In this document: one piece after another, positions 22,920-31,773 of the stretch | Layout of the letters: each line of letters opens with the position of its first letter | Position numbering within the stretch: the first letter of the stretch is position 1 | NCBI RefSeq assembly: GCF_001955715.1 | Contig: NZ_CP019239.1 | Location: 2,418,001 to 2,482,000 of the forward strand | Source: Rhodoferax saidenbachensis | GTDB taxonomy: Bacteria > Pseudomonadota > Gammaproteobacteria > Burkholderiales > Burkholderiaceae_C | Length of the DNA stretch: 64,000 nt | Reading direction: 5' to 3' | Translations under genes and position numbers: made by a program | Notes under the pieces: generated by a model | What the model was told of the DNA's origin: nothing | Databases searched by the model: none | The model's input: only the letters and a program-made list of their open reading frames with translations

Positions 22920-24605
22920 TTAGAGCAGCACGCGGCGGAAATCGCCCAGTATTTGCGCCAAGTACACGTTGAAGCGTGCGGCCGACGCACCATCAATCAC
23001 GCGGTGGTCCCAGGTGAGCGACAGCGGCAGCATCAGGCGCGGCTGGAAGGCCTTGCCGTCCCACACCGGTTGTGTGGTCGAACGGCACACGCCAAGAATC
23101 GCGACTTCGGGTGCGTTGATGATGGGCGTGAAGTAGGTTCCACCAATGCCGCCCAAAGACGAGATCGTGAACGTAGCGCCGGACATTTCTGCCGGGCTCA
23201 GTTTGCCGTCGCGCGCCTTCTTGGCCAGCTCGCCCATCTCGGTGCTGATCTGGAAGATGCCTTTTTTGTCCGCATCCTTGATCACCGGAACCATCAGGCC
23301 GTTGGGCGTATCGGCGGCAAAACCGATGTGGTAGTACTGCTTGTAGATCAGCGCGTCGCCATCCAGCGAGCTGTTGAACTCGGGGTACTTCTTGAGCGCG
23401 GCCACGCAGGCCTTGATCAGGAAAGCCAGCATGGTCACCTTGATGCCCGCCTTTTCGTTTTCCTTGTTGGTCAACACGCGGAAGGCTTCGAGGTCAGTGA
23501 TGTCGGCGTCGTCGTGGTTGGTGACGGCCGGAATCATGATCGCGTTGCGCAGCAGGTTGGCGCCGCTGATCTTCTTGATGCGCGACATTTCCTTGCGCTC
23601 GATCGGACCGAACTTGGCAAAGTCCACCTTGGGCCACGGAATCAAGCCCAGTGCGGCGCCGTCGCCACCTGCGCTGCCCTTGTGCTGCGCAGCGGCGGCC
23701 ACGGTCTGCACCGCGCCGCTCATGACAGAGCGCGTGAAGGACTGCACGTCAGACTCGGTAATACGGCCCTTGAGGCCACTGCCCTTGACTTCGTTCAGCG
23801 GCACGCCCAGCTCGCGGGCGAACTTGCGCACGGAGGGGGATGCGTGTGGCAGGCCCAGCGTTGGTGCGCCGGGGGCGTGCGCGGGAACAGCAACAACATC
23901 CGTTCGCCCTGAGCTTGTCGAAGGGCTCGCAGGGGCTTCGACAGGCTCAGCCCGAACGGGGGTAGTTGGCGCGCTTGCTGGGACGGCACTGGGCGCTGCA
24001 GCAGCCGAGCCTTCCAGAATCACGACCAGGTCACCGATGTTCACGGTGTCACCGAGCTTGACCTTGATCTCCTTGACCACACCGGCGGTGCTGGACGGGA
24101 TTTCCATCGAGGCCTTGTCGCTTTCCACTGTGATCAGGCTCTGCTCCACCTTCACGGTGTCGCCGACCTTGACCAGCAGTTCGATAACGGCCACGTCCTT
24201 GAAGTCGCCAATGTCGGGCACACGGACTTCCACGGGACCTGACGTTTCCGTTCGCACTGAGCTTGTCGAAGTGCTCGCGGGGGCTTCGACAGGCTCAGCC
24301 CGAACGGGTGCGGGTGCAGGCGCGGCCTGCGCAGGTGCAGGGGCCGCACTGGGCGCTACGGCAGCACCTGCCGCCTCCAGCACCAGCACCACCGAGCCTT
24401 GCTTGACCTTGTCACCCAGCTTGACCTTGATCTCCTTGACCACGCCAGCCGTACTGGACGGAATTTCCATGGAGGCCTTGTCGCTCTCCACGGTGATCAG
24501 GCTTTGCTCCGCTTTCACGGTGTCGCCCACCTTGACCATCAACTCAATCACCGCCACCTCGTCAAGGTCGCCAATGTCCGGGACTTGTACTTCTACGATT
24601 GCCAT
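22920..24605 (-). CDS. aceF: pyruvate dehydrogenase E2, dihydrolipoyl acetyltransferase
   Basis: 561 residues. Two lipoyl domains (about 1-75 and 123-198), each with the lipoylated Lys in [11 protein letters not shown]. Ala/Pro-rich linkers follow both domains, each containing an in-frame palindromic repeat. The E3/E1-binding domain is ASPSVRKFARELGVPLNEV (near residue 256), and the catalytic core ends with TWDHRVIDGASAARF, carrying the His and Asp of the acetyltransferase site. It moves acetyl groups to CoA and forms the core of the complex. It follows aceE and is followed by bph. Two lipoyl domains rather than three is usual in betaproteobacteria. Confidence 0.97.
   Translation of the reverse strand: MAIVEVQVPDIGDLDEVAVIELMVKVGDTVKAEQSLITVESDKASMEIPSSTAGVVKEIKVKLGDKVKQGSVVLVLEAAGAAVAPSAAPAPAQAAPAPAPVRAEPVEAPASTSTSSVRTETSGPVEVRVPDIGDFKDVAVIELLVKVGDTVKVEQSLITVESDKASMEIPSSTAGVVKEIKVKLGDTVNIGDLVVILEGSAAAAPSAVPASAPTTPVRAEPVEAPASPSTSSGRTDVVAVPAHAPGAPTLGLPHASPSVRKFARELGVPLNEVKGSGLKGRITESDVQSFTRSVMSGAVQTVAAAAQHKGSAGGDGAALGLIPWPKVDFAKFGPIERKEMSRIKKISGANLLRNAIMIPAVTNHDDADITDLEAFRVLTNKENEKAGIKVTMLAFLIKACVAALKKYPEFNSSLDGDALIYKQYYHIGFAADTPNGLMVPVIKDADKKGIFQISTEMGELAKKARDGKLSPAEMSGATFTISSLGGIGGTYFTPIINAPEVAILGVCRSTTQPVWDGKAFQPRLMLPLSLTWDHRVIDGASAARFNVYLAQILGDFRRVLL
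23900..23959. repeat. TTCGACAGGCTCAG-type palindrome, second linker of aceF
   Basis: CCGTTCGCCCTGAGCTTGTC... to GCTTCGACAGGCTCAGCCCG with flanking AACGG; near-perfect inverted repeat read in frame as VRAEPVEAPASPSTSSGRTD, between lipoyl domain 2 and the E3-binding domain. Confidence 0.92.
24248..24307. repeat. TTCGACAGGCTCAG-type palindrome, first linker of aceF
   Basis: Same element as at 21934 and 23900, read in frame as VRAEPVEAPASTSTSSVRTE between the two lipoyl domains. The left arm has small changes (CCGTTCGCACTGAGC). Confidence 0.92.
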
Positions 24606-24621
24606 GTTGTTGTCTCTCTTA

Positions 24622-24671
24622 ATCAGTTGGGGTCAGAGCACATCGCTTACGCGAGTGGTCTGACCCGCAAG
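24622..24671. repeat. GGGGTCAGA hairpin between aceE and aceF
   Basis: AATCAGTTGGGGTCAGAGCA pairs with GTGGTCTGACCC through GGGTCAGA/TCTGACCC, with inner CGCTTACGCG. Same element as 22261-22310, at the other wide gap of the operon. Confidence 0.78.
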
Positions 24672-24674
24672 GGT

Positions 24675-27389
24675 TCAGGCATACAGCGGGTTGATCTTGT
24701 CCGCCTTGATGCCGTACTTGGCAATCGCTTCGGCCACTTTGGCAACGGGCACCGTACCGTCTTCGCTCAAGGCCTTGAGCGCAGCGACCACGATGTAGTG
24801 GCGGTTCACCTCAAAGTGTTCGCGCAGCTTGCTGCGGAAGTCGGAGCGGCCAAAGCCGTCAGTGCCCAGCACCTTGTAGGTACGGCCCTTGGGAATGAAC
24901 GGACGAATCTGCTCGGCGTAGGCCTTCATGTAGTCGGTCGATGCAACCACGGGGCCAGTGGACTTGGCGAGCTGCTGTTCCACAAACGACACGCGCGGAG
25001 TTTCCAGCGGGTGCAGCAGGTTCCAGCGGTCGGCGTCCTGGCCGTCACGGGTGAGTTCGTTGAAGCTTGGGCAGCTCCACACATCGGCACCCACGCCCCA
25101 CTCTTTTTCCAGCAGCTCTTGCGCGGCAATGCTTTCGCGCAGGATGGTGCCTGAGCCCAGCAGTTGCACACGCGGTGCCTTCTTGGTCAACGCAGGGCCT
25201 TCCTTGCAGAGGTACATGCCTTTGATGATCTGCTCTTCGGTGCCGGCCTTCAGGCCAGGCATGGGGTAGTTTTCGTTCAGCAGCGTGAGGTAGAAATACA
25301 CGTTGTCCTGCTTCTCCACCATACGCTTGAGGCCATGGTGCAGGATGACGCCAACTTCGTGCGCGAAGGTGGGGTCGTAGCTGATGCAGTTCGGAATCGT
25401 GCCGGCCATGATGTGGCTGTGGCCGTCTTCGTGCTGCAGGCCTTCGCCGTTCAGCGTGGTGCGGCCCGAGGTGCCGCCCAACAGGAAACCGCGTGCCTGC
25501 ATGTCGCCCGCCGCCCAGGCCAGATCGCCCACGCGCTGGAAGCCGAACATGGAGTAGTACACGTAGAACGGGATCATGATCCGGTTGCTGGTGCTGTAGC
25601 TGGTGGCCGCCGCAATCCAGCTGCTCATGCCGCCGGCTTCGTTGATGCCCTCCTGCAGGATCTGGCCCTTGACGTCTTCCTTGTAGTACATGACCTGGTC
25701 TTTGTCGACCGGGGTGTACTGCTGACCATCGGGGTTGTAGATACCCACCTGGCGGAACAGGCCTTCCATACCGAAGGTACGGGCCTCATCCACCAGAATC
25801 GGCACCACGCGCGGGCCCAAAGCCTGGTCACGCAGCAACTGCGTCAGGAAACGCACATAGGCTTGCGTAGTGCTGATCTCGCGGCCTTCGGCCGTCGGTT
25901 CCATCACGGCCTTGAAGGTGTCCAGCGACGGCACGGTGAAGCTCTCGTCGCTCTTCACGCGGCGGTGTGGCAGGTAACCGCCCAAGGCCTTGCGGCGCTC
26001 GTGCAGGTACTTCATTTCGGGCGTGTCATCGGCCGGTTTGTAGAACGGCACGTTGGGCAGATCACTGTCGGGCACGGGGATGTTGAAGCGGTCGCGGAAG
26101 GCCTTGATGTCTTCGTCGGTCAGCTTCTTGGTCTGGTGCACGGTGTTCTTGCCTTCGCCAGCCTTGCCCATGCCAAAACCCTTGACGGTCTTGATCAGCA
26201 GCACTGTGGGCTGGCCCTTGTGGTTGACCGCCGAGTGGAAGGCCGCGTAGACCTTCTTGGAGTCATGGCCGCCACGGCGCAGGTCGAAGATTTCTTCGTC
26301 GCTCATCTTGGCGACCATCTCCAGCGTGCGGGGATCCTTGCCGAAGAAATGTTTGCGCACGTAGGCACCGTCGTTGGCCTTCATGGCCTGGTAGTCGCCG
26401 TCCAGCGTGTCCATCATGAGCTTGCGCAGCGCACCGTCCTTGTCACGCGCCAACAATGGGTCCCAACCGGAGCCCCACAGCAGCTTGATCACGTTCCAAC
26501 CGGAGCCGCGGAACTCGCCTTCGAGCTCTTGCACGATCTTGCCGTTGCCACGCACCGGGCCGTCCAGGCGCTGCAGGTTGCAGTTCACCACGAAGACCAG
26601 GTTGTCGAGCTTCTCGCGTGCGGCCAGGCCAATCGCGCCCAGGGATTCCACTTCGTCCATTTCGCCGTCGCCACAGAACACCCAGACCTTGCGGTTGGAA
26701 GTGTCGGCAATGCCACGGGCGTGCAGGTATTTCAGGAAACGTGCTTGGTAAATCGCCATCAACGGACCCAGGCCCATGGAGACGGTGGGGAACTGCCAGA
26801 ACTCGGGCATCAGCTTGGGGTGCGGGTAGCTGGACAGGCCCTTGCCGTCCACTTCCTGGCGGAAGTTCAGCAACTGGTCTTCCGTCAAACGGCCTTCCAA
26901 GTAAGCGCGGGCATAGACGCCGGGCGACACGTGGCCCTGGATGTACAGGCAGTCACCGCCATGGCCTTCGCTCTCTGCGTGCCAGAAGTGGTTGAAACCA
27001 GCGCCAAACAGGCTGGCCAAGGATGCGAACGAACCGATGTGGCCGCCGAGGTCACCGCCGTCCACAGGGTGGTGGCGATTGGCCTTGACCACCATGGCCA
27101 TGGCGTTCCAGCGCATGTAGGCGCGCAGGCGTTCTTCAATTTCCAGATTGCCGGGGGAACGTTCTTCCTGGGCCGGCTCAATGGTGTTGACATACCCCGT
27201 GGTGGCCGAGAAAGGCATGTCGATGCTTTTCTGGCGGGCGTGTTCGAGCAATTGCTCCAGCAGGAAGTGGGCGCGTTCCGGGCCTTCGGCCTCGATCACG
27301 GCGCTCAGGGCATCCATCCATTCACGGGTTTCCTGGCTGTCCAGGTCGAGGGAATTCAGAGGCGACTGCCCCTGCGGAACTGCTGACAT
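24675..27389 (-). CDS. aceE: pyruvate dehydrogenase E1 component, homodimeric type
   Basis: 904 residues, normal for the single-chain E1. The thiamine-diphosphate site is VFCGDGEMDEVESLGAI with the following VVNCNLQRLDGPVRGNG. SATTGYVNTI near residue 60, GHIGSFASLASLFGAGFNHF and RDGFGRSD-like GTDGFGRSDFR near the C-terminus are typical. It decarboxylates pyruvate and acetylates the E2 lipoyl group. It is the first gene of the operon; AGGAG lies 8 nt upstream of the ATG. The promoter must lie in 27390-27556, shared with the divergent histidine kinase. Confidence 0.97.
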   Translation of the reverse strand: MSAVPQGQSPLNSLDLDSQETREWMDALSAVIEAEGPERAHFLLEQLLEHARQKSIDMPFSATTGYVNTIEPAQEERSPGNLEIEERLRAYMRWNAMAMVVKANRHHPVDGGDLGGHIGSFASLASLFGAGFNHFWHAESEGHGGDCLYIQGHVSPGVYARAYLEGRLTEDQLLNFRQEVDGKGLSSYPHPKLMPEFWQFPTVSMGLGPLMAIYQARFLKYLHARGIADTSNRKVWVFCGDGEMDEVESLGAIGLAAREKLDNLVFVVNCNLQRLDGPVRGNGKIVQELEGEFRGSGWNVIKLLWGSGWDPLLARDKDGALRKLMMDTLDGDYQAMKANDGAYVRKHFFGKDPRTLEMVAKMSDEEIFDLRRGGHDSKKVYAAFHSAVNHKGQPTVLLIKTVKGFGMGKAGEGKNTVHQTKKLTDEDIKAFRDRFNIPVPDSDLPNVPFYKPADDTPEMKYLHERRKALGGYLPHRRVKSDESFTVPSLDTFKAVMEPTAEGREISTTQAYVRFLTQLLRDQALGPRVVPILVDEARTFGMEGLFRQVGIYNPDGQQYTPVDKDQVMYYKEDVKGQILQEGINEAGGMSSWIAAATSYSTSNRIMIPFYVYYSMFGFQRVGDLAWAAGDMQARGFLLGGTSGRTTLNGEGLQHEDGHSHIMAGTIPNCISYDPTFAHEVGVILHHGLKRMVEKQDNVYFYLTLLNENYPMPGLKAGTEEQIIKGMYLCKEGPALTKKAPRVQLLGSGTILRESIAAQELLEKEWGVGADVWSCPSFNELTRDGQDADRWNLLHPLETPRVSFVEQQLAKSTGPVVASTDYMKAYAEQIRPFIPKGRTYKVLGTDGFGRSDFRSKLREHFEVNRHYIVVAALKALSEDGTVPVAKVAEAIAKYGIKADKINPLYA

Positions 27390-27421
27390 GGTGTCTCCTA
27401 GTTGTGCTTTGCCGTAATTTA

Positions 27422-27491
27422 GTACGGTACACCTATTTTCCCATAGATTATTTCAAATTTCAACAGCTGCCTATTGATTTCATATTATGAA
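27422..27491. promoter_or_regulatory. divergent aceE / histidine kinase control region with palindromes
   Basis: AT-rich region between the two divergent starts. It holds GTACGGTAC at 27422-27430 and the perfect palindrome TTCATATTATGAA at 27479-27491, as well as a partial copy of the Comamonadaceae repeat tip (CAGCTGCCTATTGATTTCAT). Either palindrome could be an operator for the response regulator or another factor. Confidence 0.4.
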
Positions 27492-27556
27492 TTTCAGAGA
27501 TAGGGCGCTCAACACGCGCCAACGTACACCCCGGGGCGCTCCCCTACACTCGGCGC

Positions 27557-30109
27557 ATGCCTTTCAAGAATCTGGTTTCCCTGCCCAGCCCGATGGAGCT
27601 GCCGCCGGTTGAGCGCGCGCGGCGCTGGTGGCGACGCCTCACCCCCCACCGCCAAGACCGCGTAGCCATGCTGGCACCACTGGCTGCGGTGTTGCTGTTT
27701 TTTGCCGCCATCGTGGCGGCACTCGGTTACTTGCGCGTGGAAGAAATTGACCGCGAGCGCGAAGCCGTGCAGCGCGACGTGGAATACACCCAGCAGCGCC
27801 TGCGCCTGCGTCTGCTGGAACGGCAGGAACAACTGATGCGTATCGCGCGCGAGATTTCAAGTCGCGAACTGGATCTAGACGATTTCCGCACCCGCTCGGA
27901 ATCCATGATCAACCAGTACCCCGAGCTGCAAGGCATTGCCTGGATCGATGACCGCCGCCGCGTGCGGGCCAGTTTTGGCACCGCAGTGCGCACCGCACAT
28001 GAGTTGCAGCAGACCTTTGACCCCGCCAAGCGCAATGACACCGACAGCGGTTTCAGCCTGGCGCGCGAGTCCAACCAGCCGGTGTACCAGCAGCGTGTCT
28101 GGTCCACCGAATTCGCTCCGCTGCTGCAAATGCACATTCCGCTGAACGAACGGGGGCGTTTTTCCGGCGTGCTGATGGCGGAGTATTCGGTGGACGGCCT
28201 GTACCGCTACGGTGTGCCGTCCGAGGTGTCGGCACGTTATGCGGTGTCGCTGCTGGATGTGAACGGCAAGCTGCTGGCCGGCACCGTCATTCCGAACAAG
28301 AAAACCGTCACCGGTTTGTTGCCCTGGACCAACCCCACGAATGAATACGCCATGCCGGTGTCCCCCGTGGGCAGCGGACTGGTCATTCGCGCGCAGGCCT
28401 ACCGCGCTTCTTTGGGCGTGATTGGCAGCGGCCTGTTCTGGCTGGTGGCCACCCTCAGCGTAATGACCGCCTGGATGCTGATTGCCAACTGGCGCCACAC
28501 GCGCCGCCGTGTGCAGGCCCAGCAGGCGCTGATGTCCGAGACCAATTTCCGACGCGCCATGGAGAGCTCCATGCTCACCGGCATGCGCGCCATGGACTTG
28601 CAAGGGCGCATTACTTACGTGAACACCGCGTTCTGCCAGATGACGGGCTGGACCGAATCCGATCTGGTGGGCCGCACCGCCCCATTCCCCTACTGGCCCG
28701 ATGCCGACCGCGAGCATCTCGCCTCGCACCTGGAAAAGGAACTGGCCGGCAAGACTGTGCCCGGCGGCGTGCAGGTGCGCGTGAAGCGGCGCGACGGCAG
28801 CCTGTTTGACGCGCGCCTCTACGTGTCGCCACTGATCGATTCGCAGGGCACCCAAACCGGCTGGATGACCTCCATGACCGACATCACCGAGCCCAACCGC
28901 GTGCGCGAGCAGCTGTCCGCTTCGCACCAGCGTTTCACCACCGTGCTGGAGGCGCTGGATGCGTCCATCTCGGTCGCCCCTCTGGGCAGTGACGAACTGC
29001 TGTTCGCCAACAAGCTGTACCGCCAGTGGTTTGGCACGCAGTCCGGCGGCCACCTGCAACTGGTGGCCGAAGCCGGCATGCCGCCCAGCCCCACCAACGA
29101 CGAGTCGCAGGACAGCGTGGACTCGTTTGCCGGCCTGCCCACCTCCAGCCTGCCCGACACCGACAGCGAAAACGCCGAAATCTTCATCCGCCCGCTGGGC
29201 AAGTGGCTGGAAGTGCGCACGCGTTACCTGAGCTGGGTAGACGGCCGCCTGGCGCAGATGGTGATTGCCACCGACATCACCAGCCGCCGCCTGGCCGAAG
29301 AACAAGCCGCCACACAAGCCGAGCGCGCGCAGACGTCCAGCCGCCTGATCACCATGGGTGAAATGGCCTCCAGCGTGGCCCACGAGCTGAACCAGCCGCT
29401 CACCGCCATCAACAACTACTGCAACGGCATGGTCTCGCGTATCAAGGCGCAGCAGATTTCGGAACAGGACCTGCTGGGCGCGCTGGAAAAAACCGCCCAC
29501 CAGGCCCAACGCGCGGGCCAGATCATCCAGCGCATCCGCTCCTTTGTGAAACGCAGCGAGCCCAACCGCACACCATCCGAAGTGAGCGTGATGGTGGCCG
29601 AAGCCGTGGAGCTGGCCGAAATCGAACTGCGGCGCTTCAACGTGCGCCTGAACCACTATGTCGCCGCGCGCCTGCCGCTGCTGATGGTCGACCCGATCCT
29701 GATCGAGCAGGTGCTGGTCAATCTGCTGCGCAACGCCGCCGAATCCATCGACATCGCACTGCGGCAAACCTCGGAGCGCATCGTCGAGCTGCGCGTGGTG
29801 CCGCGCCACATCGAAGGCAAGCCGGTGATCGAGTTTTCGGTGCAGGACACCGGCAAGGGCCTGGCCCCCGAAGTCATGGCGCGGCTCTACGAAGCCTTCT
29901 ACTCCACCAAGTCCGACGGCATGGGTATCGGCCTGTCGTTGTGCCGCTCCATCGTCGAATCGCACCTGGGCCGAATCAATGCGGAGAACCTCTACAATGG
30001 CACGGAAGTATCGGGATGCCGTTTTTCGTTCTGGATTCCCATGACAGAAGCAGCCCTGCCCGATGCGTCCGCCAACAGCGCCAAAGCAATTAAACCCCTG
30101 GACATTTGA
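27557..30109 (+). CDS. membrane-bound PAS sensor histidine kinase (FixL/DctB-like)
   Basis: 850 residues. Membrane helix 1 at about 37-60 (MLAPLAAVLLFFAAIVAALG), a periplasmic sensing region of about 230 residues, and helix 2 (VIGSGLFWLVATLSVMTAWM). Then a PAS domain (NFRRAMESSMLTGMRAMDLQ and YVNTAFCQMTGWTESDLVGR), a second degenerate PAS, and the kinase: phospho-acceptor His609 in SSVAHELNQPLTAI, N box LVNLLRNAAESI, G boxes VQDTGKGLAPEV and GMGIGLSLCRSIVESH. It phosphorylates the regulator whose ATG follows the stop directly. It is divergent from aceE, so it may sense a carbon or redox cue for pyruvate metabolism; this is inference. Confidence 0.93.
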   Translation: MPFKNLVSLPSPMELPPVERARRWWRRLTPHRQDRVAMLAPLAAVLLFFAAIVAALGYLRVEEIDREREAVQRDVEYTQQRLRLRLLERQEQLMRIAREISSRELDLDDFRTRSESMINQYPELQGIAWIDDRRRVRASFGTAVRTAHELQQTFDPAKRNDTDSGFSLARESNQPVYQQRVWSTEFAPLLQMHIPLNERGRFSGVLMAEYSVDGLYRYGVPSEVSARYAVSLLDVNGKLLAGTVIPNKKTVTGLLPWTNPTNEYAMPVSPVGSGLVIRAQAYRASLGVIGSGLFWLVATLSVMTAWMLIANWRHTRRRVQAQQALMSETNFRRAMESSMLTGMRAMDLQGRITYVNTAFCQMTGWTESDLVGRTAPFPYWPDADREHLASHLEKELAGKTVPGGVQVRVKRRDGSLFDARLYVSPLIDSQGTQTGWMTSMTDITEPNRVREQLSASHQRFTTVLEALDASISVAPLGSDELLFANKLYRQWFGTQSGGHLQLVAEAGMPPSPTNDESQDSVDSFAGLPTSSLPDTDSENAEIFIRPLGKWLEVRTRYLSWVDGRLAQMVIATDITSRRLAEEQAATQAERAQTSSRLITMGEMASSVAHELNQPLTAINNYCNGMVSRIKAQQISEQDLLGALEKTAHQAQRAGQIIQRIRSFVKRSEPNRTPSEVSVMVAEAVELAEIELRRFNVRLNHYVAARLPLLMVDPILIEQVLVNLLRNAAESIDIALRQTSERIVELRVVPRHIEGKPVIEFSVQDTGKGLAPEVMARLYEAFYSTKSDGMGIGLSLCRSIVESHLGRINAENLYNGTEVSGCRFSFWIPMTEAALPDASANSAKAIKPLDI

Positions 30110-30736
30110 ATGAGCTTGATCCCCAAAAAAGGTACGGTTTATGTGGTTGATGACGACGAGGCCGTACGCGACTCGTTGCAATGGCTGCTCGAAGGCAAAG
30201 GCTACCGCGTACGCTGCTTTGACTCTGCCGAGTCGTTCCTGAGTCGTTACGACGCACGCGAAGTCGCCTGCCTGATCGTCGACATCCGCATGGGCGGCAT
30301 GACCGGTCTGGAGCTGCAAACCCGCCTGATCGAAGCCAAGTCCCCGCTGCCCATCGTCTTCATCACCGGCCACGGCGACGTGCCCATGGCGGTGGACACC
30401 ATGAAAAAGGGCGCCATGGATTTCATCCAGAAGCCTTTCAAAGAAGACCAGTTGGTCGGTCTGGTGGAACGCATGCTGGAGCACGCCAAGGACGCTTTCG
30501 CCGACTACCAGCTCGCGCTCAACCGCGACGCCCTGCTCTCCAAGCTGACACTGCGCGAGTCGCAGGTGCTGGAACGCATCGTGGCCGGCCGCCTGAACAA
30601 ACAAATCGCCGATGACCTGGGCATCAGCATCAAGACGGTGGAAGCGCACCGCGCCAACATCATGGAAAAGCTCAGCGCCAACACCGTGGCCGACCTGCTG
30701 AAGATTGCCCTGGGGCAGAATGCACCGAAAGCCTGA
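30110..30736 (+). CDS. FixJ/NarL-type response regulator
   Basis: 208 residues. Receiver domain with VVDDDEAVRDSL, phospho-acceptor Asp58 in CLIVDIRMGGMTG, Thr in VFITGHGDVPMAV and Lys in FIQKPF. C-terminal LuxR-type helix-turn-helix: LTLRESQVLERIVAGRLNKQ then IADDLGISIKTVEAHRANIM. The layout is the FixJ/TtrR type. It starts immediately after the kinase stop, so the pair is translated together. Transcription ends at the repeat-derived terminator at 30778. Confidence 0.94.
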   Translation: MSLIPKKGTVYVVDDDEAVRDSLQWLLEGKGYRVRCFDSAESFLSRYDAREVACLIVDIRMGGMTGLELQTRLIEAKSPLPIVFITGHGDVPMAVDTMKKGAMDFIQKPFKEDQLVGLVERMLEHAKDAFADYQLALNRDALLSKLTLRESQVLERIVAGRLNKQIADDLGISIKTVEAHRANIMEKLSANTVADLLKIALGQNAPKA

Positions 30737-30754
30737 CGACACCTTGTCCCGCAC

Positions 30755-30815
30755 GCTATTGATTTCATAGCTGCTCGCGCCCGCTCCACCTTGGTTTGCG
30801 GGCGTTTTTACTTGA
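30755..30815. repeat. Comamonadaceae-type palindromic repeat, copy 6
   Basis: Opposite orientation to copies 1-5: palindrome GCTATTGATTTCATAGC, then TGCTCGCGCCCGC, loop, GCGGGCGTTTTTACTTG. It lies between the response regulator and folD, both rightward. Confidence 0.9.
30778..30809 (+). terminator. repeat-derived terminator after the response regulator
   Basis: CGCCCGC (30778-30784) pairs with GCGGGCG (30798-30804), followed by TTTTT. It lies 42 nt past the regulator's stop codon. Confidence 0.85.
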
Positions 30816-30825
30816 AAAACTGAAT

Positions 30826-31722
30826 ATGTCTACTGCCTCCGCCGCCCAAATCATCGATGGCAACGCCCTGTCTGCCCAATTGCGCACCGATGTTGCGCGC
30901 CGTACCACCGCCCTCAAAACCCGTGGCCTGACGCCCGGCCTGGCCGTGGTGCTGGTGGGTGAGAACCCGGCCTCGCAGGTCTATGTGCGCAACAAGGTCA
31001 AGGCCTGCACCGACGCCGGCCTGCACTCGGTACTGGAAAAGTACGACGCCACGATGACCGAGGCCGAGCTGCTGGCCCGCGTGGACGCGCTCAACAACGA
31101 CCCCGCCATCCATGGCATCCTGGTCCAGTTGCCCCTGCCCAAACACATCGACGACCACAAAGTCATCGAAGCCATCTCCCCAGCCAAGGATGTGGACGGC
31201 TTCCACATCGCCAGCGCCGGCGCACTGATGGTCGGTGAAGTCGGCTTCAAGGCCTGCACACCCTACGGTTGTATGAAGATGCTGGATAGCATTGGCATGA
31301 AAGACCTGCGTGGCAAACACGCCGTCGTCATCGGCCGCTCCAACATCGTGGGCAAACCCATGGCCATGATGCTGCTGGCGGCCAATGCCACGGTCACAGT
31401 CGCCCACAGCGGTACGGCCGACCTGGCCCACCACACGCGCCAGGCCGACATCGTGGTCGCCGCAGTTGGCAAACGCAATGTGCTCACCAAAGACATGGTC
31501 AAACCCGGCGCCGTAGTGATCGACGTGGGCATGAACCGGATTCCTGAGGGTGAAGAAGGTGCCGGCAAGCTCTGCGGCGACGTGGACTTTGCCGGTGTCA
31601 GTCAGGTCGCGGGCTACATCACCCCGGTGCCCGGCGGCGTAGGCCCCATGACCATCACCATGCTGCTGGTCAACACGCTGGAAGCTGCAGAGCGTGACGC
31701 TGACCAGCGCGGGCTTGTTTAA
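30826..31722 (+). CDS. folD: bifunctional methylenetetrahydrofolate dehydrogenase / cyclohydrolase
   Basis: 298 residues. FolD motifs: [20 protein letters not shown] with the catalytic Lys, [48 protein letters not shown] (NADP site) and the C-terminal [15 protein letters not shown]. It interconverts 5,10-methylene- and 10-formyl-tetrahydrofolate in the cytoplasm. The ATG at 30826 is chosen because upstream in-frame codons fall inside the repeat. The ribosome site is weak. Confidence 0.96.
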   Translation: MSTASAAQIIDGNALSAQLRTDVARRTTALKTRGLTPGLAVVLVGENPASQVYVRNKVKACTDAGLHSVLEKYDATMTEAELLARVDALNNDPAIHGILVQLPLPKHIDDHKVIEAISPAKDVDGFHIASAGALMVGEVGFKACTPYGCMKMLDSIGMKDLRGKHAVVIGRSNIVGKPMAMMLLAANATVTVAHSGTADLAHHTRQADIVVAAVGKRNVLTKDMVKPGAVVIDVGMNRIPEGEEGAGKLCGDVDFAGVSQVAGYITPVPGGVGPMTITMLLVNTLEAAERDADQRGLV

Positions 31723-31773
31723 GCGCCGGACAGCCCCAACTAAACAGCATCTTTGCCAACTTTTGAGCGCCCC

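Noticed and set aside
25164-27386. 740-codon open frame antisense to aceE
   Set aside because: It lies fully opposite a gene with clear catalytic motifs; its His/Gln/Val-rich composition is typical of reverse reading of GC-rich codons.
27875-30754. 959-codon open frame antisense to the kinase/regulator pair
   Set aside because: Both genes beneath it have complete catalytic motifs; no ribosome site or family in the antisense frame.
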